A stretch of 64,000 nucleotides of DNA from Heligmosomoides polygyrus polygyrus (Eukaryota > Nematoda > Chromadorea > Rhabditida > Heligmosomidae), in the NCBI GenBank assembly GCA_947396885.1, contig OX377204.1, positions 42,705,139 through 42,769,138 on the forward strand, written 5' to 3'. Below are positions 54,127 through 64,000 of this stretch, piece by piece. The translations under genes and the position numbers were made by a program. Under the pieces are notes generated by a model. It did not search any database and was not told where the DNA came from. It was given only the letters and a program-made list of their open reading frames with translations. The first letter of the stretch is position 1. The number at the start of each line of letters is the position of its first letter.

Positions 54127-55947
54127 TTAGCGTCTGTCCCGCTTGGTGGCGGGGTCCGCTCTTCTGGTGTGGTGACGCCAATTCTCCCGATCAAATGCTT
54201 GATCAGGGTGCACACCAGCCATCTCTAAGTCCAAGCGCAACGTATCTAGCCAACGTTGCTTCGGGCGTCCTCTGGGCCGCTTTCCAGGGACCACAAGATT
54301 CAGGCCAATCTTACACACGGTGTCGTCGTTAGCGCGAAGGACGTGGCCGTACCATCGAAGACGAGCTTCGCGCAGCTTCTCGGATATCGGGGCGACACCG
54401 AACCTCTGTCGTATGGTGTCGTTACGAACGCGGTCCAAACGCGTAACTCCAGCCGTCCACCGTAGCATCTTCGTCTCCATTACACTGAGGCGGCTTTCAA
54501 CTTCCTTCTTCACGGGCCAGCACTCAGCACCGTACGTCGCTACTGGGCGGACTACTGTTCTATAAACCTTCGATTTGAGGTGCTCAGGTATTGTCCTGTC
54601 GCAAAGCACCCCAGTCAGCGAGCGCCATTTGGACCAGGCTGCACTCACACGCGCATTCACCTCCATCTTTAAGCTGCCATCGGACGTGACTGTTGACCCA
54701 AGATACTTGAAAGATGTCACTCGTGAGAGCTCAGTACCATTGATCTCGATAGATCCGAGCTCATTCACATCCGTCGTCAAGTATTCCGTCTTTTTGACGT
54801 TTAGCTTGAGACAGAACAACGCCAAACGATCGCACCAGGCCTGTGCCTGTCGCTCGAGTTCGGTTTTGTCTTCACATGCAAGCATGACGTCGTCAGCATA
54901 CAGCAGCGTCCAAGGTGCCGCTATTTGGAGAACTCGTGAGATTGCATCCATCACGACCACGAAGAGCAGTGGGGATAGCGCAGATCCCTGATGCACCCCC
55001 ACAGAGATGGGAAACTCCATCGAGGTGCCCGCTGGCGCTCGCACTCGACTCCTTGGGCAAGAGTATAGAATGCGCACCCACTCAATAAGCTCTTCAGGGA
55101 TACCATGTTGTCGCAACGCGTACCATATAACATCTCGCGGAACGCGGTCGAAGGCCTTCTCCAAGTCCAGGAAGGCAAAATGCACCGGTTTCTGTTTCTC
55201 GCGGTGCTTCTCTAGCAGAAGACGAACGGCGTGAATGGCATCAACGGTGCCACAGTCAGATACGAAACCACACTGATTCGTGGAAAGCTGTACGACATCC
55301 CGGATACGTCCGTCGACAATTCGCTCAAAGATTTTCATGGTGTGCGAAAGAAGACGAATTGGACGGTAACTGGCGCAGTCTGCAGGACTGCCCTTCTTCT
55401 TCCAAATCGGGATGGTCGTGCTTTGTTGCCAACCCTCAGGCACTTTCTTCTCAGCAACAACCTGATTGAAAAACGCAGTCAGCCAGTCAGCAGGGCACCA
55501 GCCCTTCGACTTCCACAGGTCAGCTGGCAGGTCATCGGGACCAGTGGCTTTGCCTGACTTCATCTTCCTCAGTGCTGCTTCAGTTTCGCTCACTGTGATC
55601 TTCTGAACGGGACCGTATACAGGTGATGCAAAAGGAACAGCAGGATGTTCAAATTCTACATTCGAGATTTCCTCGAAGTAGTCGTGCCATCGCTTCACAG
55701 CCCTCTTACGATCCATCAGAAGATGACCGTTCTCGTCGTTAATGCCAAAGAACTTCTCAACGTCTTCTGCTTGGCGACAGCGAGCTTTGGCGAGTCGGTA
55801 AATATAACGCTCACCATCGCGCGTTTCCAATTTTTTGCTGACATCAGCGTAGTATGCGGCTTTAGCAGCGGCCAATGCCTTCTTTGCCGCTTTCTTTGCT
55901 TCTCGATAGTTCCGCAAATTATCGGCTGTTTTATCACCGATAAACAC
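54127..55947 (-). CDS. RTE reverse transcriptase domain, intact frame
   Basis: 606 codons. After a basic, helical N-terminal stretch, the RT shows SGKATGPDDLPADLWK (130-146), SYRPIRLLSHTMKIFERIVD (193-212), FLDLEKAFDRVP (259-270, motif A Asp), GVHQGSALSPLLF (317-329), LLYADDVML (348-356, catalytic YADD) and LNVKKTEYL (382-390). The C-terminus has RLRWYGHVLR and GKRPRGRPKQRWLDTL, typical of RTE-like elements. The frame start at 55947 is nominal: it is in phase with the endonuclease and separated from it only by one stop codon at 56020-56022. The enzyme would copy element RNA at the nicked target. Confidence 0.9.
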   Translation of the reverse strand: MFIGDKTADNLRNYREAKKAAKKALAAAKAAYYADVSKKLETRDGERYIYRLAKARCRQAEDVEKFFGINDENGHLLMDRKRAVKRWHDYFEEISNVEFEHPAVPFASPVYGPVQKITVSETEAALRKMKSGKATGPDDLPADLWKSKGWCPADWLTAFFNQVVAEKKVPEGWQQSTTIPIWKKKGSPADCASYRPIRLLSHTMKIFERIVDGRIRDVVQLSTNQCGFVSDCGTVDAIHAVRLLLEKHREKQKPVHFAFLDLEKAFDRVPRDVIWYALRQHGIPEELIEWVRILYSCPRSRVRAPAGTSMEFPISVGVHQGSALSPLLFVVVMDAISRVLQIAAPWTLLYADDVMLACEDKTELERQAQAWCDRLALFCLKLNVKKTEYLTTDVNELGSIEINGTELSRVTSFKYLGSTVTSDGSLKMEVNARVSAAWSKWRSLTGVLCDRTIPEHLKSKVYRTVVRPVATYGAECWPVKKEVESRLSVMETKMLRWTAGVTRLDRVRNDTIRQRFGVAPISEKLREARLRWYGHVLRANDDTVCKIGLNLVVPGKRPRGRPKQRWLDTLRLDLEMAGVHPDQAFDRENWRHHTRRADPATKRDRR

Positions 55948-56019
55948 GTGACAGAGCCGTTTCTTTTCTCGGACTTTCTCTCTGACATCATCAGTCCACA
56001 GCCATGCGTGCTTGTCGAC

Positions 56020-57050
56020 TCAGCGTCGTCCAGGCTTCGTTGTGCCGAGTTCAAGGCGTGCAGCCCGAGTTATCGCATCGGTAGCGTCCTTCCAGGTTTC
56101 GTCGACAGTTGTCACTGTCGGCAACCGAATGCGAGAAATCACTGCCGCTTCCTTCTCTTTCAGTCGCCACCATTTGATTCTAGCCGACCCACATCGCTCG
56201 ACATGTTTACACCTCGAAGGTGTGATCTTCAGCGAGCAAATCAGTGGACGGTGTTGCGTGGCAACCGTCTCATACGGCACGGTCTTCGCGTCTGTGACAA
56301 GGCCTTGGTCGCGACGCCTAACAAGGACATAGTCAATCTGCGTTTTAGCATTCCCGCTATAAAACGAGATGAGGTGGGAGTCACGCTTTCGAAATTTGGT
56401 GTTCACGATGGTGAGGTCATGTGAGTCTGCATATTCAAGTATACGCTCACCATCGGCGTTGCGCGACCCATATCCAAAACCACCATGACAGTTGTAGCCG
56501 TCTTTCGTTGCTCCGACGTGACCATTAAGGTCACCTGCCACAACAACCATATCTTGTGACGGTACTTCCGCTGTCTTCTCATCAAGCAGGGACTCGTCCT
56601 TGGTTTGCTCGGAGCAACTACGCAGAAAAGAAATGGCATCGTCGCTCTTCTACGGCGACAACAATCTTCATCAAGCGGTCATCGAAACGTTCTACGCTTG
56701 CAATCGCGTCACGGAAACGCTCGGAGACGATTACACCGACACCACTGGTGGTCCTAGGACTTCCACATAGAACGGCCTTGAAGCCACGTCCTATGTCCCT
56801 TGACTTGCTGCAGGACCACCTCGTCTCCTGCACCGCACAGAAATCTATCTTTCTTCGCTCCAGTGCTTCTACCAACTCGCACGAGCGGCCCGTCAACGTA
56901 CCCACATTCAACGTTGCTACGCGGGTCTTGCCTACGTTACGGGACTTTCGGGCTAGCTCAGTTCCCCCCCCCCGATGCCGTCCTCGCATCAGGGACCCTC
57001 GCACATTTTTCACACTCGCCGGGCTTTGCGAGTGCGCGTCGGCTCCCGCG
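56020..57050 (-). pseudogene. RTE apurinic-type endonuclease, one frameshift
   Basis: Upper part (about 56618-57050): TRVATLNVGTLTGRSCELVE and DFCAVQETRWSC, with the catalytic Glu of QETRW. Compared with the 19.5 kb copy, a deletion of about 20 bp near 56600 shifts the frame. Lower part (56020-56550): VVVAGDLNGHVGATKDG (Asp and Asn of the DxN motif), SQIDYV-like TQIDYVLV, and ATQHRPLI (catalytic His). It ends with GRR and a TGA where the sister copy has Lys, after which the RT frame continues in phase. One deletion and one nonsense codon separate this copy from an intact ORF. Confidence 0.85.
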
Positions 57051-57242
57051 GACGCCGTAGCATTATCTCGAGAAATCTGAAACGCCATCAACCATATGAT
57101 GTGACACAAAATGTTCGTAGGCCGGCCTGTCACTAGGGCCTGTCGCCTGCATTCGAATGTCCGTGTTTGGCTCGGTTTGCAAAAGCAAGCAGTTTCCAGT
57201 GGCACCACGTGGAGGAACGGACATCGCCACCGCATACATACA

Positions 57243-57302
57243 TGGTATATCTAACAACTTTACCGATGAATCTGGTATATCTAACAACTTTACCGATGAA
57301 TC
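57243..57302. repeat. 30-bp tandem duplication at RTE target site
   Basis: Two exact copies of a 30-bp unit (TGGTATATCTAACAACTTTA...) start inside the distal copy of the RTE target duplication. Confidence 0.9.
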
Positions 57303-59350
57303 TCTTTAATTAACGATAATTATAAGGTAGGATTATCGGCAGCGATCAAAATGGCGCTAATTGGTTTAGGCCATGGGAGGTAAAGTGAGGTCTACCCTTT
57401 GTTATTCCACGGAGGCAGCAGCCATGTCAGGCCCTCTTTTCAGTCTTTCTGTGTGGTTCGTTTTTTCGCCAATGTCTCTGCCAGTGTTCAGGTGGAGTTA
57501 TTATATCTTCATGTCTAGACCCTCCTCTTTGCCAATTATTTGGTGGTCTGAAAATCCACGAAAATTGGAGAGAGGTGAAAAAAGGCTATTACAACCAGCA
57601 GATCCGGAAAATCCGCTCCACAGCGTAATTCCGAATCTACCCTTGTCCAATATAGGCTGAGTAGTCGGTCATCAACCGTAATCGGGGGTGGGCGATCATG
57701 CTTCTGTAATCAAGAAGGACATTTAAAGTACAATAACGATGGACTCACCAGTAAATCGGTGGCACGCAAACGCTCAGCGCTCCTTTCTTCCTGGCGGGTG
57801 TTCGATGTAGCGGAAGCGTTGCCACCCAGCTATCCCTCCTCATTGTGATCTAAACGCAGTAAAGATCTCGATTTGAGAAGAAACTTCAAAAGGGGTCGCC
57901 ACGGCATACAATGTTACTAGAAGAACTCGTTGTGAGAAGGTATCACCAATTCGAGCGCAGAGAACTCACGCTTCTTGCAGAAGTGTTGCATTTCAATCCA
58001 GCATCAAACACGTACGAGTTGTATTGACAGCCTGGAGCCCACGGCCATGGACAGGATCCCTCTATAGGACGACCTCGAAGAGTTAAAAACGCTCCATCGA
58101 CGCTGCCAACCAGGGTCCACTCCTCATCGATACATTGGTTGATGGACAGCACTCTTATGGAGGTGCCGGTGCTACTGAAATTGTATGGAGACTATCTCTA
58201 GACGAGACCAAACTGGAGGCAAGATCTTCACAAGTCCTACAGAACTGCAGTTATGGCCGTATCTTTTGATCAAATCTCGAAAAAGCCGCGTTTTCCCGGC
58301 TTTTGCGTCTTTTTGATATAACTCGCCTAAAATACATTAATTTTAAAAACAAACAACATACTTGAGCTCAAGAGCTCAAGCACTATCGTATGATATACAT
58401 TGTTTATATGAAGCTATGGAAATGGCCGAAATTGAAAACTTGCGCTCCATTGCGAAGGGTGGTCGCGGGCGGGTTGTCGGTCGCAAGCCGTCGAAAACCG
58501 TTGCGTTCTCACAACTCCTCTAGTTTGAGGTTTTTTGGGAAGCGGTGGGTATCGTTCGATTCGTCTCTTCGAGATCTACACAAACGTTTGCACAGCTTCG
58601 CCAGACCACCGCATTTTCGCAGTGGGTGGTCAAAAATGACTGGGGCAGACCTTTTGCGATTGGAGAAGCTTATTTTTCAGGACTTGAATGTTCTCGGAGC
58701 GTGGGGTTCGATTTTTGCTGGAAATTTACGACCCTCCCCCTTTGAAGCGGAATTTGTACGACCTCCTCCCTCTCTCTTCCACTGTTCTATTTCTTGTATT
58801 TCTTGATTTTTTTTCAAGGTTTCTTGTGCAGTTTGAACTCTTTAATAGATTCTTCTTTTCAGGTCCGGCTTCGGCACTGAAGAGGACAATGAAACGAGTT
58901 CCCTGATCAATAATATTTTCAAAACACAATAAAATTCTTTAAAATGTTGAACGCTATTTTCGACACTTCAAAATAAAGATCTTCTGGTAGCAGTTTCCAA
59001 TCATCACTGTTCAATTTATGGAGTTTTTTTCAGGACACCATGGACACGGAACATTCTTCTACCTGAAGTAGCGACGTTTGCATATGAAATTGTGCTCCGA
59101 AATTGTGTTACATAAAAATTTGAGTATTACTTTCTGACGACGACTTAAGTGCTTTCCTTATAAATTTTTTGAAGCGTTCCTCGAATCGAATATGGAGCGA
59201 AAAAAGGAAGGATGGACGATGGACTTCTCTATGGAAATAATGTTCTCCCATCCTAAGAAAACGTCATAAAAAACGAAAATGGAGCTAAAAAAACCCCAGC
59301 TCTGTACATGATACAGCAGAAAAACAAGATCCTCCGCAGCGATGACGGAA
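57303..59350. other. 2.0 kb without a recognised gene
   Basis: 58260-58400 (GTATCTTTTGATC, AAAAAGCCGCG, TTGAGCTCAAGAGCTCAAG) is a diverged version of the 18.8-22.3 kb fold-back arm. A frame of 138 codons at 58390-58806 lies in repeat-like DNA and has no motif. 59050-59120 resembles 29317-29375. Confidence 0.4.
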
Positions 59351-60807
59351 CTGCGATGACGATATGATTAGGATGGATCGCAAGCAAAATTCTCGTTTTT
59401 CATGAAAAATTTTTTTTAGCCGAAGTAGACCACCCATACGAATAAAATTTTGCCACAAAAACCTCCAAATCATGATCAATGCACAGTGAAAAAAAATCAT
59501 GATTTTCTGGATCGAACAGGATGAATCGACCTCAGGTCGACTTTGCACCAACGTCATCAGAGCATGAAACTAAACGTTCACAAAAAGGTTCATAACTCGG
59601 TAAGTTTTTCGTATTTTGGAAACTCTTCTAGCCTGTCAAGAAGAAGATAAAACGATCTTTCTCACAGTGTAAAAATCTTTTCCAAAAAAGGAGTCGTCAC
59701 GCGTGGCTGCTGGTTCGATTTTTGAGCGAAAAAAATTGAAGTAGCTTCACAAAAATATTCATAACTTGACCAATTCTTTGAAGTTTCAAAATCCCGCTAG
59801 CTTTTCAGAAACTAGAGGAAGAGCCCTTTCTTGCTATGTAAGAATTAATGTCCAAAAATTCGGTCTTCATGCGCGGCAGGGGAGGTTCAATTTCGGCTCC
59901 ATGTCGCGAAAATGCGTACCGAAAATCGAACCCCCCCCCGCCCCGCATGAAGATTCCTTTTTTGCTAAACGATTTGTAACCGTAAAGAAGCGCTGTTTAT
60001 CTACTTTTCAAAAAGCTAGCGGGATTTTTGAACTTCTGAAAAATAACCGAGTTATGAATATTTTTGTGAGATCACTCCGATGTCGACGGTGAAGGGTCGA
60101 TCCGAGATTCAGTTCACGACTTCCGAAAATTAATCATAACTCGACTAATTTTTCGAAGTTCAAAAATTCCGCTCGCTCATCAAAAAATAGAGCAAATGTG
60201 CTTTCTAACCATGTAAGTACCGATTTCCAAGAAAGGGGTCTTCATGCGGGGAGGGGGGGGGGTCCGATTTCCGGTACGTATTTTCGCGACATGGAGCCGA
60301 AATTGAACCTCCCCTGCCGCGCATGAAGACCGAATTTTTGGACATTAATTCTCACATAGCAAGAAAGGGTTCTTCCTCTAGTTTCTGAAAAGCTAGTATG
60401 AATATTTTTGTGAAGCCACTTCAATTTTTTCGCACAAAAATCGAACCAGCAGCCACGCGTGACGACTCCTTTCCTGGAAAACGATTTTTACACTATGAGA
60501 AAGGGCGCTTTATCTACTTTATGAAAAGCTAAAAGAATTTTCAAAATTCGAAAAAATTACCGAGTTATGAACCTTTTTGTGAACGTTCAATTTTATGCTC
60601 CTATGACGTTGGTGCAAAGTCGACCAGAGGTCGATTCAACCTGTTCTATCCAGAAAATCACAATTTTTTCACAGTGAATTGATCAAAACTTCTAGGTTCT
60701 TGTGGCTGAATTTTATCCGTATGGGTGATCTGCTTCGGCAAAAAATAATATTTTCATGAAAAATGAGAATTTTGTATGCGATCCATCCTCGTCATATCTT
60801 CATCGCA
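59351..60807. repeat. 1.46-kb palindrome built of tandem modules
   Basis: Inverted arms meet near 60083 with essentially no spacer. The outer pair is CTGCGATGACGATATGAT with its mirror near 60780-60807. Each arm contains tandem modules of roughly 170 bp marked by TTCATAACTCG, a CCGCTAGCTTTTCAGAAA-like segment and GGTCTTCATGCG. C or G runs occur at mirror positions 59930 and 60250. There is no coding potential beyond short chance frames. Confidence 0.8.
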
Positions 60808-61690
60808 GCGGAGAAGCATAGTTTTTATTGTATGTTAAGCACGACTTAAAATTTTATATCATACAATTCCACTCTCTGTCGTCCTGTCCTTCAGAAGGCA
60901 GAAAAAATTTTTCAGCGAGGATTCCATCCATATTTCAATTGCGATTGATCACGTCAGAGAACGCAGTAGCCGCATGTAAACTGCCGTAAAGCGGAGATTT
61001 TTTGGGGCTCCGTGAAAATTCATAAAGTTTTAGTAAATGTGTTTTCTATGCTTTAGTAGGCAGTTTCTAAAAGTAACATGTTCCATGTAATTATTGTGTC
61101 GATATCTTTTCGGTAAATCGAGACGTCTGATCATATAGAATATCGTTTCAGAGAAACATGTGTCACTGTTTGTTATCACTGTGTGTCAAACGGGCTTAAA
61201 ATTTTATAGTGTGCGATTTCATTTTCTGATGCTGTTTCCTGCAGGAGAGAAATTACTTTTCAAGCAAGTACGTCCTTCGGTTGCCATTCCGTCATCGACT
61301 CGAAGAGCGCTTCAAAGATCTTGTAGGGAAAGCACTTAGGTCGTCATCAGTGATTAATACTTGAAATTCTATAGAGTGCAATTCTGGAAGTATATGTCGC
61401 TCATCAGGCAGAAAACTACCGTGTCCATGACGTCCTGGGAAAATCTGAAAAAAATGAAAATCTCTCTTTGACTATAAATCTGCAGACAGGAAATCTTTAT
61501 TTTTCACTGCACAGTAATCGGCATTAAAATTTTTTTGATATTCAATCCTATTTTTTTTAACTCCAGGAAACGCTTGTGCTTGTAAATCTCCGCATTGTCG
61601 TAGTCACACCTGGAAAAAACAACTTATTAATAGATGCAAACATCATCTAAAAACCTGAATTTAGAGGGAGTCCTCTGCCAAAACCGAGAG
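60808..61690. repeat. Degenerate tandem copies of a dispersed repeat
   Basis: Stretches near 60845, 61195 and 61365 share CTTAAAATTTTATA followed by an ATTCCA/TCTG segment and a CTTCAGAAGGCAGAAA-like segment, spaced at roughly 170-350 bp. No gene seen. Confidence 0.4.
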
Positions 61691-61699
61691 AGTACGACC

Positions 61700-61790
61700 C
61701 TCCCCCCCCCTCCATTCGAGGCTACAGTACGATCTCCCCGCCCCCTCCATTCGAGGCTACAGTACGACCCTCTCTTCGATTCCCGAACCT
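61700..61790. repeat. 35-bp tandem duplication
   Basis: TCCATTCGAGGCTACAGTAC occurs at 61711 and 61746, within C-rich DNA. Confidence 0.7.
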
Positions 61791-61860
61791 CAAGCTTGAC
61801 CCTGTCTCGGAGTATATCAAACATGGCGTAAAGTGTTCCGTCATGCCAGGAATCCACTGA

Positions 61861-62288
61861 GAGTGCGCCGTGCACTATGCATATAGAATCAACCTATCAA
61901 TCGAGGGGGGTTACAGCTTGCAGTGTGAGCGTTTAGGGAGTTTTATGAGAAATTCTCAGCCGCCCTACTTAGGAGTTGCTCTAAGGCTGTCCAGCTAGCC
62001 TCTCGAGTGCGCTGTGCACTATGCATAGAGGATGGAACCTATCAATCGAGAGCGGGGGGACACCTCGCAGAGTGAGCGTTTGGGGAGTTTTATCACCAAT
62101 TTGCGGCCGGCCTACTCAGCAATTGCTGTTCCGGCAAGACCTAAGATTGCGCCGAGAACAATGTATATAGGATCGGACCTATCAATCGAGTAGACGCAAC
62201 AGGGTGTAGAGGGGGCGATTGGGGAGTTCATGAAAAATTCTCAGCCGCCCTAGTCAGGAATTGCTAAACACAGTCCAGCTAGCCTTTG
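61861..62288 (+). repeat. ~142-bp tandem repeat, three units
   Basis: Units start at 61861, 62005 and 62145, with a fourth at 62289. Each begins GAGTGCGCCGTG...ATATAGAATC and includes AACCTATCAATCGAG, GAGCGTTTGGGGAGTTTTAT and a TCAGCCGCCCTA block. The same unit occurs in the middle of the 18.8-22.3 kb element. Confidence 0.8.
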
Positions 62289-64000
62289 GAGTGCATCGTG
62301 AACAGTGCATATAGAATCGAACCTATCAATCGAGGGGGCGCGACAGCTCGCAAATTGCACTCACGGGCGTGTTCGGAGCGCAATAACTCTGTCGAGATCG
62401 AATCGTTCCGGCTGCGGCTCCTGGGTTTCGTAGGCAACAGAGAGCTCTAGTGGTCCGCAGAAGTACAGCATTGCAGCTTCTAAAAAGGCGAAATTATAGC
62501 GGTGTGAAAATGCATGTGAAGCTTGTGTGGCCTAATTTTTTCCCGATTTCAGTAGATCACTGCGAGAAGACGCGATGAGCTAACAGCCCACAAGTGCGCA
62601 GGCGAGCAGAATACTGAAGGCGCGTCAAATTCGGGGCGCGGCGCGACTGGCCGCGCCGCTCCCCAAATTGACGCGCCGCGACGGGAGTATAAAAGGTGTC
62701 TAAGGCCGCGGCAGAGGCATGATAACATCATCGAAAATTGATTTTAAGTTTGGTACCATTCGATAGAGCTTTTCGTGCTGAATTGAAAGATGTTATTGAG
62801 TTTCGGAAAAACTGTGATCTGAGCGAGTAAGAGCGCAGGAAACTTCAGCCGCTAAGCCCGCCACCCTAAAATGGCAGCTGGGACTAAGGCAATTTAAGCT
62901 AGGGAGTTCTGAGCACGTCATCGTAAATTACCTTTAGTGTTCTGCTCGCCTACGCACTTGTGGGCTGTTAGCTCGCCGTGTCTTCCCGCAGCGGTCGTTT
63001 GAATTCGGGAAAAATCGTGTCACACAAGGACAACGTGCATGTTCGCGCGGCTGTAACTTTGTCCAGGCATAAGCTGCATTACAGTGTTTCAGTGCGCTAC
63101 TAGACGCTTCTGATGCCTAAACACAAAACACACAACTTCCATCCGAAGAGGTCCACAATTTACAGAGTTGTCGCGCTCAGAACAAGCCCGCGAGTGCAAT
63201 TTAGCACAATAACGGTCGATGTTCTCGCTGCACTTACTTACCCAAATTACGGCTTTCACTACTCTAATAAGCATCATCCAATTCAGCACGAAAAGCTCTA
63301 TTGAATGGTACCGAACTTACGCCGGTTCGGAAAAACCAATTTTCGATGACGTCATCGCCCCTCTGCCGTGGCGTGGAGTGCCCTCGTCTTCGATGCGAAA
63401 TTGTCAAAAAATCGATGTTCTCAGAAGTGGGCGAGATTGGTACCGTTCGATAAAGCTTTTCGAGCTGAACAGAATCTTGCCACTGCGAGTGCTGAAAACT
63501 CAAATGTGGACGAGAAAGAGCGCTGGAAACTTCACCGCTGCCCTCCACCGCTGTAAAATGTCAGATGGGGCCGAAGCAGCTTAAGCAGCAGGGGAGTTTT
63601 GAGCGTGCCGTCGCAAAGTGCCTTCAGCATTCTGCGCGCCTGCGCACTTGTGGGCTGTTAGCTCATCGCGTCTTCTCGCAGTAATCGACTGAAATCGGGA
63701 AAAAATTAGGCCACACAAGCTTCACATGCATTTTCACACCGCTATAATTTCGCCTTTTTAGAAGCTACAATGCTGTACTTCTGCGGACTACTAGAGCTCT
63801 CTGTTGCCTACGAAATCCACGAGCCGCAGCCGGAACGATTCGATCTCGACAGAGTTATTGTGCTTCGAACATGCCCGCGCGTGCGATTTGCGAGCTGTTG
63901 CGCCCACTCGATTGATAGCTTCGATGCTGCATACATTGTTCACGGCGCACTCCAAAGGCAAGCTGGACACTCTGAAAGCGATTCCTGGATAGGGCGGCTA
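62243..64000. repeat. Large fold-back element running off the window
   Basis: The left arm (about 62243-62630) is mirrored by about 63595-64000: the unit GAGTGCATCGTGAACAGTGC and the stretch CCACAAGTGCGCAGGCGAGC both recur inverted. Inside, 62750-63240 and 63438-63900 are direct copies (GGTACCATTCGATAGAGCTT and GGTACCGTTCGATAAAGCTT), and 63275-63312 is an inverted one. The right end lies beyond 64000. Confidence 0.7.

Larger units (their letters stand above)
54114..57231 (-). mobile_element. RTE-type non-LTR retrotransposon, nearly intact
   Basis: 3,118 bp flanked by an identical 20-nt duplication GCATACATACATGGTATATC (54094-54113 and 57232-57251). The 3' end, at the low-coordinate side, finishes in a short GAT-type repeat without poly-A. 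The 5' end coincides with those of the copies at 18937 and 34145. This is the best-preserved of the three copies. Confidence 0.92.

Noticed and set aside
55645..56424. 259-codon plus-strand ORF
   Set aside because: It is antisense to the RTE endonuclease and reverse transcriptase, whose minus-strand frame has the catalytic motifs.
58390..58806. 138-codon host gene
   Set aside because: It lies in repeat-like DNA next to a diverged fold-back arm, with no motif, start context or splice structure.
61861..62340. CRISPR-like array
   Set aside because: Units of about 142 bp are contiguous, without a short constant repeat and variable spacers, and the context is eukaryotic.

Overview
This window looks like intergenic and intronic DNA of a rhabditid, probably strongylid (hookworm-type), nematode. 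This is an inference. It rests on short 50-135 bp GT-AG introns ending in TTTCAG-like acceptors, a nematode-type GT92 (DUF23) glycosyltransferase, a probable trans-splice acceptor 4 nt before an ATG, and a heavy load of mariner/Tc1 transposons, RTE-type retrotransposons and fold-back repeats. No prokaryotic gene, rRNA or CRISPR array was seen, and nearly all long reading frames belong to repeats.

Host genes are sparse. A GT92 gene lies on the minus strand; four phase-compatible exons between 47.3 and 39.4 kb cover the catalytic region, and its introns are full of repeats. The 3' exons of a flavin-containing monooxygenase (FMO) lie at 16.8-17.4 kb on the plus strand, with the upstream part lost or displaced next to a solo fold-back arm. 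At 13.7-12.7 kb on the minus strand there are two small, possibly operonic, secreted-protein genes. Weaker candidates lie at 4.3-4.8 and 28.0 kb.

Mobile DNA dominates. There are ten mariner/Tc1-type copies from several subfamilies (7.4, 11.7, 14.3, 25.7, 30.5, 33.3, 37.0, 47.7, 48.9 and 49.8 kb), all disabled; one keeps an intact 215-codon frame across an internal deletion. There are three copies of one APE-type non-LTR (RTE-like) retrotransposon: a nearly intact one at 54.1-57.2 kb with a 20-bp target duplication, a decayed one nested in a fold-back element at 18.9-21.8 kb, and a 5' fragment at 34.1-34.9 kb. A tRNA-derived SINE occurs twice (1.3-1.6 and 40.0-40.3 kb), a second SINE-like unit lies at 36.7-36.9 kb, and a 138-bp MITE has several copies.

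The most striking feature is the density of long inverted repeats: 2.65-3.12, 17.57-17.86, 18.76-22.31, 23.59-24.08, 24.49-24.87, 35.02-36.72, 40.79-44.08, 59.35-60.81 and 62.24 kb to the window end. Several contain internal tandem modules, and several carry tRNA-like A/B-box modules in their arms or spacer. A 1.94-kb GAT/GAA trinucleotide satellite at 52.0-54.0 kb is open in most frames and produces spurious long ORFs. All repeat comparisons were made by eye within this window only.
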